DNA of 45,820 nucleotides from Clostridiaceae bacterium (GCA_021200535.1 JAJQGL010000102.1:1-45820); one strand, 5' to 3'. Numbered from the stretch's first letter, positions 15,866-25,984 are shown. The notes: generated by a model not told the origin, from the letters alone. A program made the numbers and translations.

Positions 15866-17623
15866 ATGGATATTTTTAGCGTATTAACAGCTGTAGGCGG
15901 ACTGGCATTGTTTTTGTATGGAATGCATATTTTGGGAGACGGACTGGCAAAAATGTCAGGTGGAAAGCTGGAGGCAATTCTGGAAAAATTCACTTCGAAT
16001 CCAATTAAGGCCGTTCTTTTGGGAGCAGGTGTTACTGCGGTTATCCAGTCTTCTTCTGCAACGACGGTTATGGTCGTGGGATTTGTCAATTCAGGAATGA
16101 TGACGCTGACGCAGGCAGTAGGCATTATTATGGGAGCGAATATTGGAACGACGGCAACCTCATGGATTTTGAGTCTGACCAGTATTGATGGGGATGGAAT
16201 CATCATGCAGATGTTAAAGCCGACTTCTTTTTCGCCGGTCCTTGCCCTGATTGGCGTCAGTATGCTGCTTTTTTCGAAGAGCGACCGCAAAAAAGATATC
16301 GGAACCATTCTTGCCGGATTTGCCATTTTGATGACGGGAATGGATACGATGAGCAGCGAGCTCAAACAGCTTGCGGATATCCCGGAGTTCAGGGAGCTGT
16401 TTTTAATGTTTAAAAATCCGGTTCTTGGCGTGATTGCCGGTGCGATCCTGACCGCCGTCATTCAAAGCTCTTCTGCCTCAGTGGGAATTTTGCAGGCGCT
16501 TTGCCTGACTGGTTCGGTGTCATATGCATCTACCATCCCAATTATTACAGGACAGAATATCGGCACCTGTGTGACTGCATTGCTGTCCGGTGTCGGCGCC
16601 AGCAAAAATGCAAAGAGGGCGGCACTGATCCATTTTTATTTTAATATCATTGGTACGATTTTGTTTATGTCTGTGTTTTATTTACTGAATGCGGCGGTTG
16701 GATTTTCCTTTATGGACAAGCCGGCAAATGCAGCGGGCATTGCCGTGATACACAGTCTGTTTAATATTACGGTAACGCTTGTGCTGATTCCGTTTCGAAA
16801 CGGACTGGTTCGCCTGGCTACGCTGACGCTTCGAGATGATGAGGAGGCGGAAGAAAGCAATGGACTGAAGCTTCTGGATGAGCGTTTTTTGGAGAAACCT
16901 TCCTTTGCGATTGCGCAGGCGAAAAAAGCTGCGGTCAATATGGCGCATGTTGCGGTGGATGCATTAGAACTGTCGATTCAGCTGTTTGACTCGTATGAAA
17001 AAAACAAAGCGAAACGGATTTTGGAAATGGAGGATCTGGTAGACCATTATGAGGATGAGCTGGGAACCTATCTGATGAAAATCAGCAATGCAGATTTGTC
17101 CAACAGGGATTCCCAGACCGTATCGCTGATGTTGCATTGCATCGGGGATTTTGAGCGTATCTCGGATCATGCATGCAACATTCTGGAAACAGCAAAAGAT
17201 AAAAAAGAAAAAAAATCAGATTTTTCTGACAAAGCGAAGGAAGAGCTTGCTGTTTATGAGGCGGCTATCCGCGAGATTCTCAAAATAACCTGCACGGCGT
17301 TTGAGACGGAGGATGTCAGTCTGGCAACCAGGGTCGAGCCGTTAGAGGAAGTTATTGATACGCTCAATGATGAGATTAAAAAGAAGCATATTAAGAGATT
17401 GCGGAAAGGGAAATGCACAATAGAGCATGGTTTTATTTTGTCTGATCTCACAACAAATTTTGAGCGGGTTGCAGACCACTGCTCTAATATTGCTGTCTCT
17501 CTGATTCAGACAGGAGAGGATGGTTTTGAAGCCCATGAATATCTGGATAAGCTAAAGGAAGAAGATCATCCGGAATTTACGGCGAAGTATAAAGAATACC
17601 GCAAGAAATACAGGCTGCCGTAA
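15866..17623 (+). CDS. Na/Pi cotransporter family protein with C-terminal PhoU-like domain
   Basis: 585 aa. Two inverted Na/Pi repeats carry the signature QSSS: VIQSSSATTVMVVGF (about 54) and VIQSSSASVGILQAL (about 203), within eight or so membrane helices to about residue 320. Residues about 345-560 are helical and PhoU-like. It likely imports phosphate with sodium. It lies 43 nt before a PhoP/PhoR-type pair, which fits phosphate control. GAAAGGA lies upstream of ATG 15866. Confidence 0.9.
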   Translation: MDIFSVLTAVGGLALFLYGMHILGDGLAKMSGGKLEAILEKFTSNPIKAVLLGAGVTAVIQSSSATTVMVVGFVNSGMMTLTQAVGIIMGANIGTTATSWILSLTSIDGDGIIMQMLKPTSFSPVLALIGVSMLLFSKSDRKKDIGTILAGFAILMTGMDTMSSELKQLADIPEFRELFLMFKNPVLGVIAGAILTAVIQSSSASVGILQALCLTGSVSYASTIPIITGQNIGTCVTALLSGVGASKNAKRAALIHFYFNIIGTILFMSVFYLLNAAVGFSFMDKPANAAGIAVIHSLFNITVTLVLIPFRNGLVRLATLTLRDDEEAEESNGLKLLDERFLEKPSFAIAQAKKAAVNMAHVAVDALELSIQLFDSYEKNKAKRILEMEDLVDHYEDELGTYLMKISNADLSNRDSQTVSLMLHCIGDFERISDHACNILETAKDKKEKKSDFSDKAKEELAVYEAAIREILKITCTAFETEDVSLATRVEPLEEVIDTLNDEIKKKHIKRLRKGKCTIEHGFILSDLTTNFERVADHCSNIAVSLIQTGEDGFEAHEYLDKLKEEDHPEFTAKYKEYRKKYRLP

Positions 17624-17666
17624 GGGATAAGGTTTCAAAAATGCGGCAGAAGAAATGAGGATAGGT

Positions 17667-18338
17667 ATGGCTCTGGTTTACATTGTAGAGGATGATACGA
17701 ATATCAGGGAGATTGAGGAATTTTCCCTGAAAAATTCGGGTTATCAGGTGGAAGAATTTGACTGTGCCAAAAAGTTTTGGAACAGGATTAACGAAAAGCT
17801 GCCGGACATTATTTTAATGGATGTAATGCTGCCGGATGAAGATGGGCTGACTGCGGTCAGCAAAATACGAAAACGGTCTGATACACGAAGGATTCCGGTT
17901 ATTATGGTGACGGCGAAAAGCTCGGAGATTGACCGCGTTAAGGGGCTTGATATCGGCGCTGACGATTATCTGGTAAAGCCGTTTGGCGTAATGGAACTGA
18001 TTTCGAGGGTAAAGGCGCTCCTGCGCAGGACAAAGGATTTGGGCAGCAGTAAAAGCTTTGAGCTGGGAGAAATTTACCTGGATGATGAGAAGAGGCGTGT
18101 GTATGTGGGAAAACAGCTTGTGGAGCTTACCTATAAGGAATATGAACTGTTAAAATATTTTTTGCAGAATGCGGGGATTGTTTTGCAGAGAGAGGACATT
18201 ATGGTACGTGTCTGGGGAACGGATTACGAGGGGGAGTCCCGTACGCTGGATATGCATATTAAAACGCTGCGCAAAAAGCTGGGAGAGGCCGGAAAGCATA
18301 TTAAAACCATACGCAATGTCGGTTATCGCATGGAATAA
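17667..18338 (+). CDS. OmpR/PhoB-family response regulator
   Basis: 223 aa. Receiver domain with VEDD (acidic pair near 8-9), phospho-acceptor in IILMDVMLPDEDG (Asp about 52), TAKSS and the DDYLVKPFG lysine. The C-terminal winged helix has LTYKEYELLKYFLQN and RTLDMHIKTLRKKLG, ending RNVGYRME. GAGG with 6-nt spacing favours ATG 17667 over ATG 17655. Placed between an Na/Pi transporter and its kinase, it is probably a PhoP/PhoB-type phosphate regulator, though ligand sensing is inferred from context only. Confidence 0.93.
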   Translation: MALVYIVEDDTNIREIEEFSLKNSGYQVEEFDCAKKFWNRINEKLPDIILMDVMLPDEDGLTAVSKIRKRSDTRRIPVIMVTAKSSEIDRVKGLDIGADDYLVKPFGVMELISRVKALLRRTKDLGSSKSFELGEIYLDDEKRRVYVGKQLVELTYKEYELLKYFLQNAGIVLQREDIMVRVWGTDYEGESRTLDMHIKTLRKKLGEAGKHIKTIRNVGYRME

Positions 18339-18372
18339 AAGCGCAAAACGTTTCGGAGATTTTTAGAAAGAC

Positions 18373-19722
18373 ATGAAGAAAAAAATTAATTTTTATTTTT
18401 TCTTATTTTCTGCGGTATCCATTTTACTGGCGGTTATTTTGTCTAATATTGCCAGCTATACGATGCTGCAAAAGGAAGTATACTCGGATTTGGAGGCCTG
18501 TGCCCGTGCATTGGAAGGGACAGGCTCTTTTCAGGATGTGAATCATATATCGTATACGCATGACGGAGTTACCTTTCGGGTCACGCTGATTGCTTCGGAC
18601 GGGGAGGTTATTTATGACTCGGATGCAGAACTTTCACAGGTGCAGAACCATAACCAGCGCGAAGAGGTTCAGGAGGCAAGGAAGTACGGAGAGGGCAGGG
18701 CAGTACGCCGGTCAGAAACCATGCAAAAAAACACCTATTACTTTGCTATCCTTTTAGACAATGGCTGTGTGCTCCGTCTGTCAAAGGATGCGAACAGCCT
18801 GTTGTCTGTTCTTTTGTCTGAGCTGCCCACACTGTTTATCATTTTAATTATTTTAATCCTGCTCAGTATTTATGTAACACATTTCCTGACAGGGAAGATA
18901 CTTGCGCCGATCCAGCAGATGGCAAACAATGTGGATACCATAGAAATCAATGAGGTTTATAAAGAGATTCGCCCATTTATCCGGAGAATCCAGTCGCAGC
19001 ATAAAAGCGTTTTGCAGAATGCACAGATGCGGCAGGAATTTACGGCAAATGTTTCCCACGAGTTAAAGACGCCTTTGACTGCAATTTCAGGGTATGCGGA
19101 GTTAATGGAAAATGGGATGACATCACAGCAGGATAACATCCATTTTGCAGGAGAAATTCATCGCAATGCGAACCGGCTGCTGGGATTGATTAACGATACC
19201 ATCCGTCTGTCGGAGCTGGATTCGATGCAGTATGAAATGCCGGCAGAGAGGTTAGATTTAAGTGAAATTGCACAAAACTGCGTAAACACGTTACAGATAA
19301 AAGCAGATAAACATGGCGTAAAGTTGCATTTTGCCGGTCAGCCGTGTCTGATGAATGCGAGCAGGGAGATGATGGCGGAGCTGGTCTATAATCTGTGTGA
19401 CAATGCAATCCGTTATAACAAAAAGGATGGAAGGGTTCTGGTTTTTGTTGGGGAAAACGAGGAAGGATGTCCTTTCCTGGAGGTAAAGGATACGGGCATT
19501 GGCATTCCAAAGGAACATCAGGAACGAGTGTTTGAACGCTTTTACCGGGTTGATAAAAGCCGCTCTAAGAGCACAGGCGGAACAGGTCTTGGACTGGCGA
19601 TTGTTAAGCATATTGCTGTCCAGAATCAGGCAAGGCTGGTTTTAGAAAGCGAACCAGACCAGGGGACAAGAATCCGGATTATATTTCCGGCAGACAATGC
19701 ATGGAGGTTAGAAGATGAGTGA
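18373..19722 (+). CDS. PhoR-like sensor histidine kinase
   Basis: 449 aa. Membrane helix 1 (about 7-29), an extracytoplasmic sensor of about 125 residues, membrane helix 2 (about 156-177), then a HAMP-like linker. The H-box FTANVSHELKTPLTAISG carries the phospho-accepting His. NLCDNAIRYN, DTGIGIPKEHQERVFERFYR and TGGTGLGLAIVKH are the N, G1/F and G2 boxes. It sits 34 nt after the regulator gene. Its 3' end overlaps the methyltransferase gene by 8 nt. Confidence 0.93.
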   Translation: MKKKINFYFFLFSAVSILLAVILSNIASYTMLQKEVYSDLEACARALEGTGSFQDVNHISYTHDGVTFRVTLIASDGEVIYDSDAELSQVQNHNQREEVQEARKYGEGRAVRRSETMQKNTYYFAILLDNGCVLRLSKDANSLLSVLLSELPTLFIILIILILLSIYVTHFLTGKILAPIQQMANNVDTIEINEVYKEIRPFIRRIQSQHKSVLQNAQMRQEFTANVSHELKTPLTAISGYAELMENGMTSQQDNIHFAGEIHRNANRLLGLINDTIRLSELDSMQYEMPAERLDLSEIAQNCVNTLQIKADKHGVKLHFAGQPCLMNASREMMAELVYNLCDNAIRYNKKDGRVLVFVGENEEGCPFLEVKDTGIGIPKEHQERVFERFYRVDKSRSKSTGGTGLGLAIVKHIAVQNQARLVLESEPDQGTRIRIIFPADNAWRLEDE

Positions 19723-20917
19723 GGCGATTGTTACATTAAAAAAGCGGGAGGGAAGAACCGTTAAAAGTGGAGGGGCATGGATTTTTGACAATGAAATTGC
19801 GTCCGTGATGGGAGCGTACCAGCCCGGAGATATTGTGATTGTACACGATTTTGACGGATATCCCCTGGGGAAAGGGTTCATTAACCCGCATTCGAAAATC
19901 AGAATCCGGATGATGACAAGAAATCAGGAGCAGCAGATTGACCGCCGTTTTTTGCGCATGCGTCTGCAGGCGGCATGGGATTACCGCAAAAAGACAGTAG
20001 ATACCGGAAGCTGCCGGATTGTATTCGGGGAGGCGGATTTTCTGCCAGGGCTGATTATTGATAAGTTTCATGATGTGCTGGTGGTGCAGTCGCTGGCTTT
20101 GGGAATAGACCGCTACAAGGAGGAGATTGCAGAGCTGCTCCGGGAAATACTGGAAGCAGATGGCATTGCAGTCCGCGGGATTTATGAGCGCAGTGATGCC
20201 AAAGTCCGTCTGCAGGAGGGCATGGAGCGCGTCCGTGGGTTTATCGGGGAACCATTTGATACGGAAGTGCAGATTGAAGAAAATGGGGTAAAATATTATG
20301 TCGATATCGTAGAGGGACAAAAAACGGGTTTCTTTTTGGATCAAAAATACAACCGGAAGGCAATCCGCCGTCTGTGCAAGGATGCAAAGGTGCTTGATTG
20401 TTTTACCCATACAGGCTCATTTGCTTTAAATGCTGCCCAGGCGGGCGCAAAAGAGGTTTTAGCGCTGGACGCTTCGGAATCTGCCATTGCGCAGGCAAAA
20501 CAAAACGCACAGTTAAATGGATTGGCAGATACGGTATCGTTTGCGTGCGCGGATGTATTTGAAAGGCTGCCGCAGCTTGAACGCATGGGAGAACAGTTTG
20601 ACGTAGTCATATTGGATCCGCCCGCGTTTACAAAATCCAGAAGCTCTGTGAAAAATGCTGTAAAGGGATATCGGGAAATCAATCTGCGGGCAATGAAACT
20701 GATACGGGACGGAGGCTATCTTGCAACCTGTTCCTGCTCTCATTTTATGACATATGAGCTGTTTACCAAAACAATTTCACAGGTAGCTGCCAACACCCAT
20801 AAACGCCTGCGTCAGGTAGAGTTTCGTACACAGGCGCCGGACCATCCGATCCTCTGGGCGGCAGATGAGTCCTATTACCTGAAATTTTATATTTTTCAGG
20901 TGTGCAGCGAACACTGA
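19715..20917 (+). CDS. rlmI: RlmI-type class I SAM-dependent rRNA methyltransferase
   Basis: 400 aa. N-terminal PUA-like domain (VKSGGAWIFDNEI, IVIVHDFDGYPLGKGFINP) and a central EEHRE-like beta domain (VQIEENGVKYYVDIVEGQKTG in pieces). The Rossmann methyltransferase has KVLDCFTHTGSFALNAAQAG (SAM-binding) and VILDPPAFTKSR (catalytic motif with DPP), then ATCSCSHF with conserved cysteines. E. coli RlmI makes m5C1962 in 23S rRNA; this is the closest assignment. Exact target base is inferred. Translationally coupled to the kinase gene by overlap. Confidence 0.85.
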   Translation: MSEAIVTLKKREGRTVKSGGAWIFDNEIASVMGAYQPGDIVIVHDFDGYPLGKGFINPHSKIRIRMMTRNQEQQIDRRFLRMRLQAAWDYRKKTVDTGSCRIVFGEADFLPGLIIDKFHDVLVVQSLALGIDRYKEEIAELLREILEADGIAVRGIYERSDAKVRLQEGMERVRGFIGEPFDTEVQIEENGVKYYVDIVEGQKTGFFLDQKYNRKAIRRLCKDAKVLDCFTHTGSFALNAAQAGAKEVLALDASESAIAQAKQNAQLNGLADTVSFACADVFERLPQLERMGEQFDVVILDPPAFTKSRSSVKNAVKGYREINLRAMKLIRDGGYLATCSCSHFMTYELFTKTISQVAANTHKRLRQVEFRTQAPDHPILWAADESYYLKFYIFQVCSEH

Positions 20918-20934
20918 TGTGTTCGTGCTGTTGA

Positions 20935-20990
20935 TAAAAAAGTGTCTTCGACACTTCAACCGCCTGCGCGCAGGATGCCGCAGGCGGTTG
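20935..20990 (-). terminator. Terminator region of aroF (double hairpin)
   Basis: Reading the minus strand from aroF, a 12-bp stem (20957-20968 with 20979-20990) is followed by a second stem AAGTGTC/GACACTT (20940-20956) and a run of T. The first hairpin could also stop plus-strand transcripts of the methyltransferase gene, but it lacks a T run on that side. Confidence 0.65.
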
Positions 20991-20993
20991 GTA

Positions 20994-22022
20994 TTATAAT
21001 CTGTCTGCTATTTCGTAGATCAGTGTTTCGCTGTCTTTCCATCCGAGACATGGATCGGTGATTGATTTTCCGTATACATGTTCACCGATTTTTTGGCTGC
21101 CTTCTTCAATATAGCTTTCGACCATCACGCCCTTGATCAGTTTTTTCATATCGGCGGACAGGGTACGGCTGTGCAGGACTTCCTTGACAATACGAGGCTG
21201 TTCATAGAAGCACTTATTGGAGTTGGCGTGGTTTGCGTCAATCACGCAGGCCGGATTTTTTAAATTCAGTTTTTCGTACATGTCATGAAGAAGGCGAAGG
21301 TCCTCATAGTGATAGTTTGGCAGGGATTGGTCGTGCTTATTTACTGCACCGCGGAGAATGCAGTGTGTGAGCGGATTGCCCTCTGTTTTCACTTCCCAGC
21401 CGCGATACATAAACGTATGCTTTCCCTGTGCTGCAATACAGGAGTTCAACATGATGCTGAGCGTGCCGCTGGTTGGATTTTTCATGCCGCATGGAATGTC
21501 AATGCCGCTGACGGTCAGACGGTGCTGCTGGTTTTCTACAGACCGCGCTCCGATTGCGACATAGGACAGGATGTCCTGTACATAAGGCCAGTTTTCCGGA
21601 TAAAGCATTTCGTCTGCTGCAAACAGTTCGCTTTCATTGATTGCGCGCAGATGCATTTTGCGCATTGCAATCAGCCCTTCCAGCAGATCTGGTTTTTTTT
21701 CCGGGTCGGGCTGGTGGACGATGCCTTTATAGCCCTCTCCGGTGGTTCTCGGTTTGTTGGTATATATTCTCGGCACAATAATAATTTTGTCGCTCACTTT
21801 TTCCTGTACTGCGGCAAGACGGCTGATATAGTCGCAGACGGAATCCTCGTTGTCAGCGGAACACGGTCCGATAATGACTAGAAATTTATCGGAATTGCCG
21901 GTAAATACATCGGCAATTTCCTGGTCTCTTTTTCTTTTTTTTGCTTTCATGGCATCGGACAGAGCATACTCTTCCCGCAGCTGTTCTGGTGATATCACTT
22001 CTTTTACATAGGTAACGCCCAT
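20994..22022 (-). CDS. aroF: 3-deoxy-7-phosphoheptulonate (DAHP) synthase, class I
   Basis: 342 aa from the chosen start. Condenses phosphoenolpyruvate with erythrose 4-phosphate, the entry to aromatic amino acids. Signatures: LVIIGPCSADN, VPRIYTNKPRTTGEGYKG, GARSVENQQHRLTVSG, PCGMKNPTSG, CVIDANHANSNK. This is the AroF/G/H type without a chorismate mutase domain. The ATG at 22022 gives an N-terminus of about the E. coli length; an in-frame TTG at 22073 would add 17 residues. The gene stands alone and faces away from nifJ. Feedback type (Phe, Tyr or Trp) is not readable. Confidence 0.93.
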   Translation of the reverse strand: MGVTYVKEVISPEQLREEYALSDAMKAKKRKRDQEIADVFTGNSDKFLVIIGPCSADNEDSVCDYISRLAAVQEKVSDKIIIVPRIYTNKPRTTGEGYKGIVHQPDPEKKPDLLEGLIAMRKMHLRAINESELFAADEMLYPENWPYVQDILSYVAIGARSVENQQHRLTVSGIDIPCGMKNPTSGTLSIMLNSCIAAQGKHTFMYRGWEVKTEGNPLTHCILRGAVNKHDQSLPNYHYEDLRLLHDMYEKLNLKNPACVIDANHANSNKCFYEQPRIVKEVLHSRTLSADMKKLIKGVMVESYIEEGSQKIGEHVYGKSITDPCLGWKDSETLIYEIADRL

Positions 22023-22304
22023 AGCTTTTTGTTTCCTCGCTTTCTCGTTTTCATTGATAAAACTTTGGAGCAATATGTAATTTTTTCCGGAATATAGGAT
22101 TTAGCTGAAATATATGGAATTTTTACAGGCTCCTTCTGCTACGTTATTGTAGGTCACTTTTTCTGGTTCGTCAAGTCTGCTGTGGATAACACTGTTTCCG
22201 GCGGGATATTTCCGGTTTTCAAAAAGTCGTTTTTTCGGTGCAAAAAGCAATGTAAAAATTTGGGTTATGACGGTCAAAAGTCGACAAAAAAGGCTTTGAT
22301 TTTC

Positions 22305-22333
22305 TTTACTTTTAAAAGGAAAGGTGCTAAAAT
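22305..22333 (+). promoter_or_regulatory. Promoter of nifJ
   Basis: TTTACT (22305-22310), a 17-nt spacer and TAAAAT (22328-22333) lie 37 nt before the start codon, followed by a strong AAGGAGG site. The remaining divergent intergenic DNA (22074-22304) holds no gene and no T-box-like element that I can see. Confidence 0.6.
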
Positions 22334-22370
22334 ATTGAGCAGAATTTAAAATAAGGAGGAATAAACAAAA

Positions 22371-25300
22371 ATGGCTAGAGCAAAACAGTCTATGGATGGA
22401 AATACAGCCGCAGCTCATGTAGCGTATGCGTATACAGAAGTTGCCGGTATCTATCCAATCACACCTTCCAGCCCGATGGCTGACTCCGTTGATATGTGGT
22501 CAGCAGCAGGCCAGAAGAACATTTTTGGCAACACAGTTAAAGTCGTAGAGATGGAATCTGAGGCCGGTGCAGCGGGTACCGTTCATGGTTCTCTTGCAGC
22601 AGGTGCCCTTACGACTACTTTTACAGCATCTCAGGGACTTCTTTTGATGATTCCTAATATGTATAAGATTGCAGGCGAGCAGCTTCCAAGCGTATTCCAT
22701 GTGTCTGCACGTACCGTATCAACACATTCATTAAATATTTTCGGTGATCACAGCGATGTCTATGCATGTCGTCAGACGGGTTTTGCAATGCTTGCTGAGA
22801 CAAACCCGCAGGAGGTTATGGACCTGAGTCCGGTTGCCCATCTTGCGGCATTAGAGGGAAAGGTGCCGTTTATTAATTTCTTCGATGGTTTCCGTACATC
22901 CCACGAAATTCAGAAGATTGAAAAATGGGATTATGAGGATCTCAAAGAAATGTGTCCGATGGATGCAGTGGAAGCGTTCCGCAGCCACGCTCTGAATCCG
23001 GAGCATCCGGCATCCCGCGGCTCCCATGAAAACGGCGACGTCTTCTTCCAGCACCGCGAGGCTTGTAATAAGGCATATGATGCACTTCCTGCAGTTGTTG
23101 AGAAATATATGAAAAAAGTCAATGAAAAGCTGGGGACAAATTATGACTTATTTAACTACTATGGCGCTCCGGACGCAGACCGCGTTATTGTAGCAATGGG
23201 TTCCATCTGTGATGTGGCAGAAGAGGTTATTGATTATCTGACCGCAAAGGGAGAAAAGGTAGGCCTGATTAAGGTTCGCCTGTACCGTCCATGGTCTTCA
23301 GAGGCAATCTTAAAAGTGCTTCCGGAGACAGTAAAGAAGATTGCTGTGCTTGACCGTACAAAGGAGCCTGGTTCTCTGGGTGATCCGCTTTATCTTGATG
23401 TTGCTGCAACGCTTCGCGAGGCAGGAAAGAATGACATCATCCTGACAGGCGGACGTTACGGACTTGGTTCAAAAGATACGCCTCCTTCTTCCGTGTTTGC
23501 AGTATACAAAGAACTGGAGAAAGATGAGCCAAAGGCACGTTTCACGATTGGTATTGTGGATGATGTTACAAACTTGAGCCTGCCAGAGGTTAAACCGGCT
23601 CCGATCACTTCAGCGCCGGGTACAAAAGAATGTAAATTCTGGGGTCTCGGCGGAGATGGTACCGTAGGTGCAAACAAAAACTCTACGAAGATCATCGGTG
23701 ACCACACAGATAAGTACATCCAGGCATACTTCCAGTATGACTCCAAAAAGACCGGCGGTGTTACCATTTCGCATCTTCGTTTTGGCGACAATCCGATCAG
23801 AAGCCCATATTACATTAATCAGGCAGATTTTGTGGCCTGCCATAACCCATCTTACGTTGTAAACGGTTACAAGATGGTTCAGGATGTAAAACCGGGCGGG
23901 GTATTTATGATTAACTGCCAGTGGTCTGATGAGGAATTAGAATCCAAGTTAAATGCCGAGGCAAAGAAATATATTGCAGATAACGACATTCAGCTCTATA
24001 CCATTAATGCGATTGACAAGGCAATCGAGATCGGTATGGGTAAGCGCACAAACACGATTCTCCAGTCTGCATTTTTTAAGCTGGCAGATATCATGCCGAT
24101 CGACGAAGCAGTAGATTATATGAAGCAGGCAGCAAAGAAGTCCTATTCAAAGAAGGGCGACGCAGTTGTAGAGATGAACTACAAAGCGATTGATGCCGGT
24201 GTAGATGCTACGCATAGGGTTGAGGTTCCGGCTTCCTGGTCAAATCCGGAGGCAGATGCACCTGCAAAAGAGCTTTCAGGCCGTCCTGAAGTTGTTAAGA
24301 TGGTGAAGGAGCTTCTTGAACCGATTTCCAGAATGGATGGCGACAGCCTTCCGGTATCTGCATTTATGAGCAATCCGGACGGACAGTTTGAGACAGGCGC
24401 ATCTGCATATGAGAAGCGCGGTACAGCAGTAACTGTTCCTGTATGGGATCCGGATACCTGTATTCAGTGTAATAACTGTGCATTTGTCTGCTCACATGCA
24501 ACGATTCGTCCATTCCTGCTGAGTGACGAAGAGGCAAAGGCTGCTCCGTCTAATATTAAATTAGCAGATACAAAGCCAAAAGCCGGCGAGTTTAAGTTTA
24601 CAATGAGTGTATCACCGCTTGACTGCATGGGCTGCGGTGAGTGTATTACAGTCTGTCCAAAGGCTGCAGAAGGTGCGATTAAGATGGTTCCGCAGGAATC
24701 ACAGGCAGAAGAGCAGCCGGTATTTGATTATCTGGTTGCAAATGTCGGCAAGAAAGACAGTGGATTTGCTGATACTACGCCAAAGGGAAGCCAGTTCAAC
24801 CAGCCGCTGCTTGAATTCTCAGGAAGCTGTGCGGGCTGTGCAGAGACATCCTATGCAAGACTGGTAACACAGCTGTTTGGTGAGCAGATGTATATTTCAA
24901 ATGCCACAGGATGTTCTTCTATCTGGGGTAACCCGGCAGCTACTTCGCCATATACAGTAAATAAAGATTCTAAGAAAGGTCCGGCATGGTCTAACTCATT
25001 ATTCGAGGATAATGCAGAGCATGGTCTGGGTATGTATATTGGACAGAAGTATCTCCGTGAACAGGCAATGGAATCAGTAAAAGCCTGTGCAGATTCAGAT
25101 AAGGCATCTGCTGAGCTGAAAGCCGCTGCAGACAAGTTCTTTGAGACAAAGGACAATACAAAGGCAAATGCCGCTGCAACAGAAGCGCTGGTAGCAGAGT
25201 TAGAAAAGGCTGCCGAGGCAGGCTGCCCGGATGCAAAAGCAGCACTCGGAAAGAAAGATTATCTGTCTAAGAAGTCTGTATGGATTTTCGGTGGTGACGG

Positions 25301-25934
25301 ATGGGCATATGATATTGGATTCGGCGGTCTGGATCACGTACTGGCATCCGGAGAGAACGTCAATGTAATGGTATTTGATACAGAAATGTATTCCAATACC
25401 GGAGGACAGGCGTCTAAGGCATCCAACATTGGTGAGGTTTGTCAGTTCGCTGCAGCCGGTAAGGAAGTTGGCAAGAAGAGCCTTGCTGAGATTGCCATGA
25501 GCTATGGATATGTCTATGTGGCACAGATTGCACTCGGTGCAAATCCGGCACAGGCAGTTAAGGCAATCGCAGAGGCAGAGGCATATCCGGGTCCGTCTTT
25601 GATTATCGGTTATGCTCCATGTGAGCTGCACGGAATTGCCAAGGGCGGTATGAATCACTGCCAGGATGAGATGAAGAAGGCGGTTAATGCCGGATATTGG
25701 AATCTCTTCTCATTTAATCCGCAGCTGAAGGCAGAGGGCAAGAATCCGTTTACCTTTACATCTGAGAAGACAGCGAAGTTTGAAGGGTATCAGGATTTCT
25801 TAAATAACGAAGCTCGTTATACCCGTCTGATTAAGCCGTTCCCAGAGCGTGCGGAAAGACTGTTTAAGGAGTCAGAGGAAGCGGCAAAGGCGCGCTATGA
25901 GCATTTACAGAAATTAGTAGAGCTTTATAAATAA
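22371..25934 (+). CDS. nifJ: Pyruvate:ferredoxin (flavodoxin) oxidoreductase, single chain
   Basis: 1187 aa, standard length. Domain order: pyrimidine-binding domain with YPITPSSPMAD and VEMESEAGAAG; CoA-side domain (VRLYRPW); gamma-type domain with GLGGDGTVGANK near 425 and HLRFGDNPIRSPY; two ferredoxin motifs CIQCNNCAFVCS (about 695) and CMGCGECITVCP (about 750); TPP domain with GSCAGCAETSYARL, NATGCSSIWG and FGGDGWAYDIGFGGLDH (about 973), and DTEMYSNTGGQASKAS. It makes acetyl-CoA, CO2 and reduced ferredoxin from pyruvate. Codon choice (frequent CGT/CGC, GGT, AAC) looks more biased than in its neighbours, as in highly expressed genes. It has its own promoter and terminator. Confidence 0.97.
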   Translation: MARAKQSMDGNTAAAHVAYAYTEVAGIYPITPSSPMADSVDMWSAAGQKNIFGNTVKVVEMESEAGAAGTVHGSLAAGALTTTFTASQGLLLMIPNMYKIAGEQLPSVFHVSARTVSTHSLNIFGDHSDVYACRQTGFAMLAETNPQEVMDLSPVAHLAALEGKVPFINFFDGFRTSHEIQKIEKWDYEDLKEMCPMDAVEAFRSHALNPEHPASRGSHENGDVFFQHREACNKAYDALPAVVEKYMKKVNEKLGTNYDLFNYYGAPDADRVIVAMGSICDVAEEVIDYLTAKGEKVGLIKVRLYRPWSSEAILKVLPETVKKIAVLDRTKEPGSLGDPLYLDVAATLREAGKNDIILTGGRYGLGSKDTPPSSVFAVYKELEKDEPKARFTIGIVDDVTNLSLPEVKPAPITSAPGTKECKFWGLGGDGTVGANKNSTKIIGDHTDKYIQAYFQYDSKKTGGVTISHLRFGDNPIRSPYYINQADFVACHNPSYVVNGYKMVQDVKPGGVFMINCQWSDEELESKLNAEAKKYIADNDIQLYTINAIDKAIEIGMGKRTNTILQSAFFKLADIMPIDEAVDYMKQAAKKSYSKKGDAVVEMNYKAIDAGVDATHRVEVPASWSNPEADAPAKELSGRPEVVKMVKELLEPISRMDGDSLPVSAFMSNPDGQFETGASAYEKRGTAVTVPVWDPDTCIQCNNCAFVCSHATIRPFLLSDEEAKAAPSNIKLADTKPKAGEFKFTMSVSPLDCMGCGECITVCPKAAEGAIKMVPQESQAEEQPVFDYLVANVGKKDSGFADTTPKGSQFNQPLLEFSGSCAGCAETSYARLVTQLFGEQMYISNATGCSSIWGNPAATSPYTVNKDSKKGPAWSNSLFEDNAEHGLGMYIGQKYLREQAMESVKACADSDKASAELKAAADKFFETKDNTKANAAATEALVAELEKAAEAGCPDAKAALGKKDYLSKKSVWIFGGDGWAYDIGFGGLDHVLASGENVNVMVFDTEMYSNTGGQASKASNIGEVCQFAAAGKEVGKKSLAEIAMSYGYVYVAQIALGANPAQAVKAIAEAEAYPGPSLIIGYAPCELHGIAKGGMNHCQDEMKKAVNAGYWNLFSFNPQLKAEGKNPFTFTSEKTAKFEGYQDFLNNEARYTRLIKPFPERAERLFKESEEAAKARYEHLQKLVELYK

Positions 25935-25984
25935 TACAGGCATCAGAAAATCGATGTGATTTCTACAGTTTCAAACAGGAAAAT

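Noticed and set aside
18338-18372. Third copy of the que-type leader block before the histidine kinase (AAAACGTTTCGGAG resembles AAACGCTTCGGAA).
   Set aside because: No matching upstream hairpin loop complementary to it; most of the upstream DNA is the coding end of the response regulator.
22074-22304. T-box or amino-acid leader upstream of aroF on the minus strand.
   Set aside because: No T-box sequence (AGGGTGG...) and no leader peptide rich in aromatic residues could be seen.
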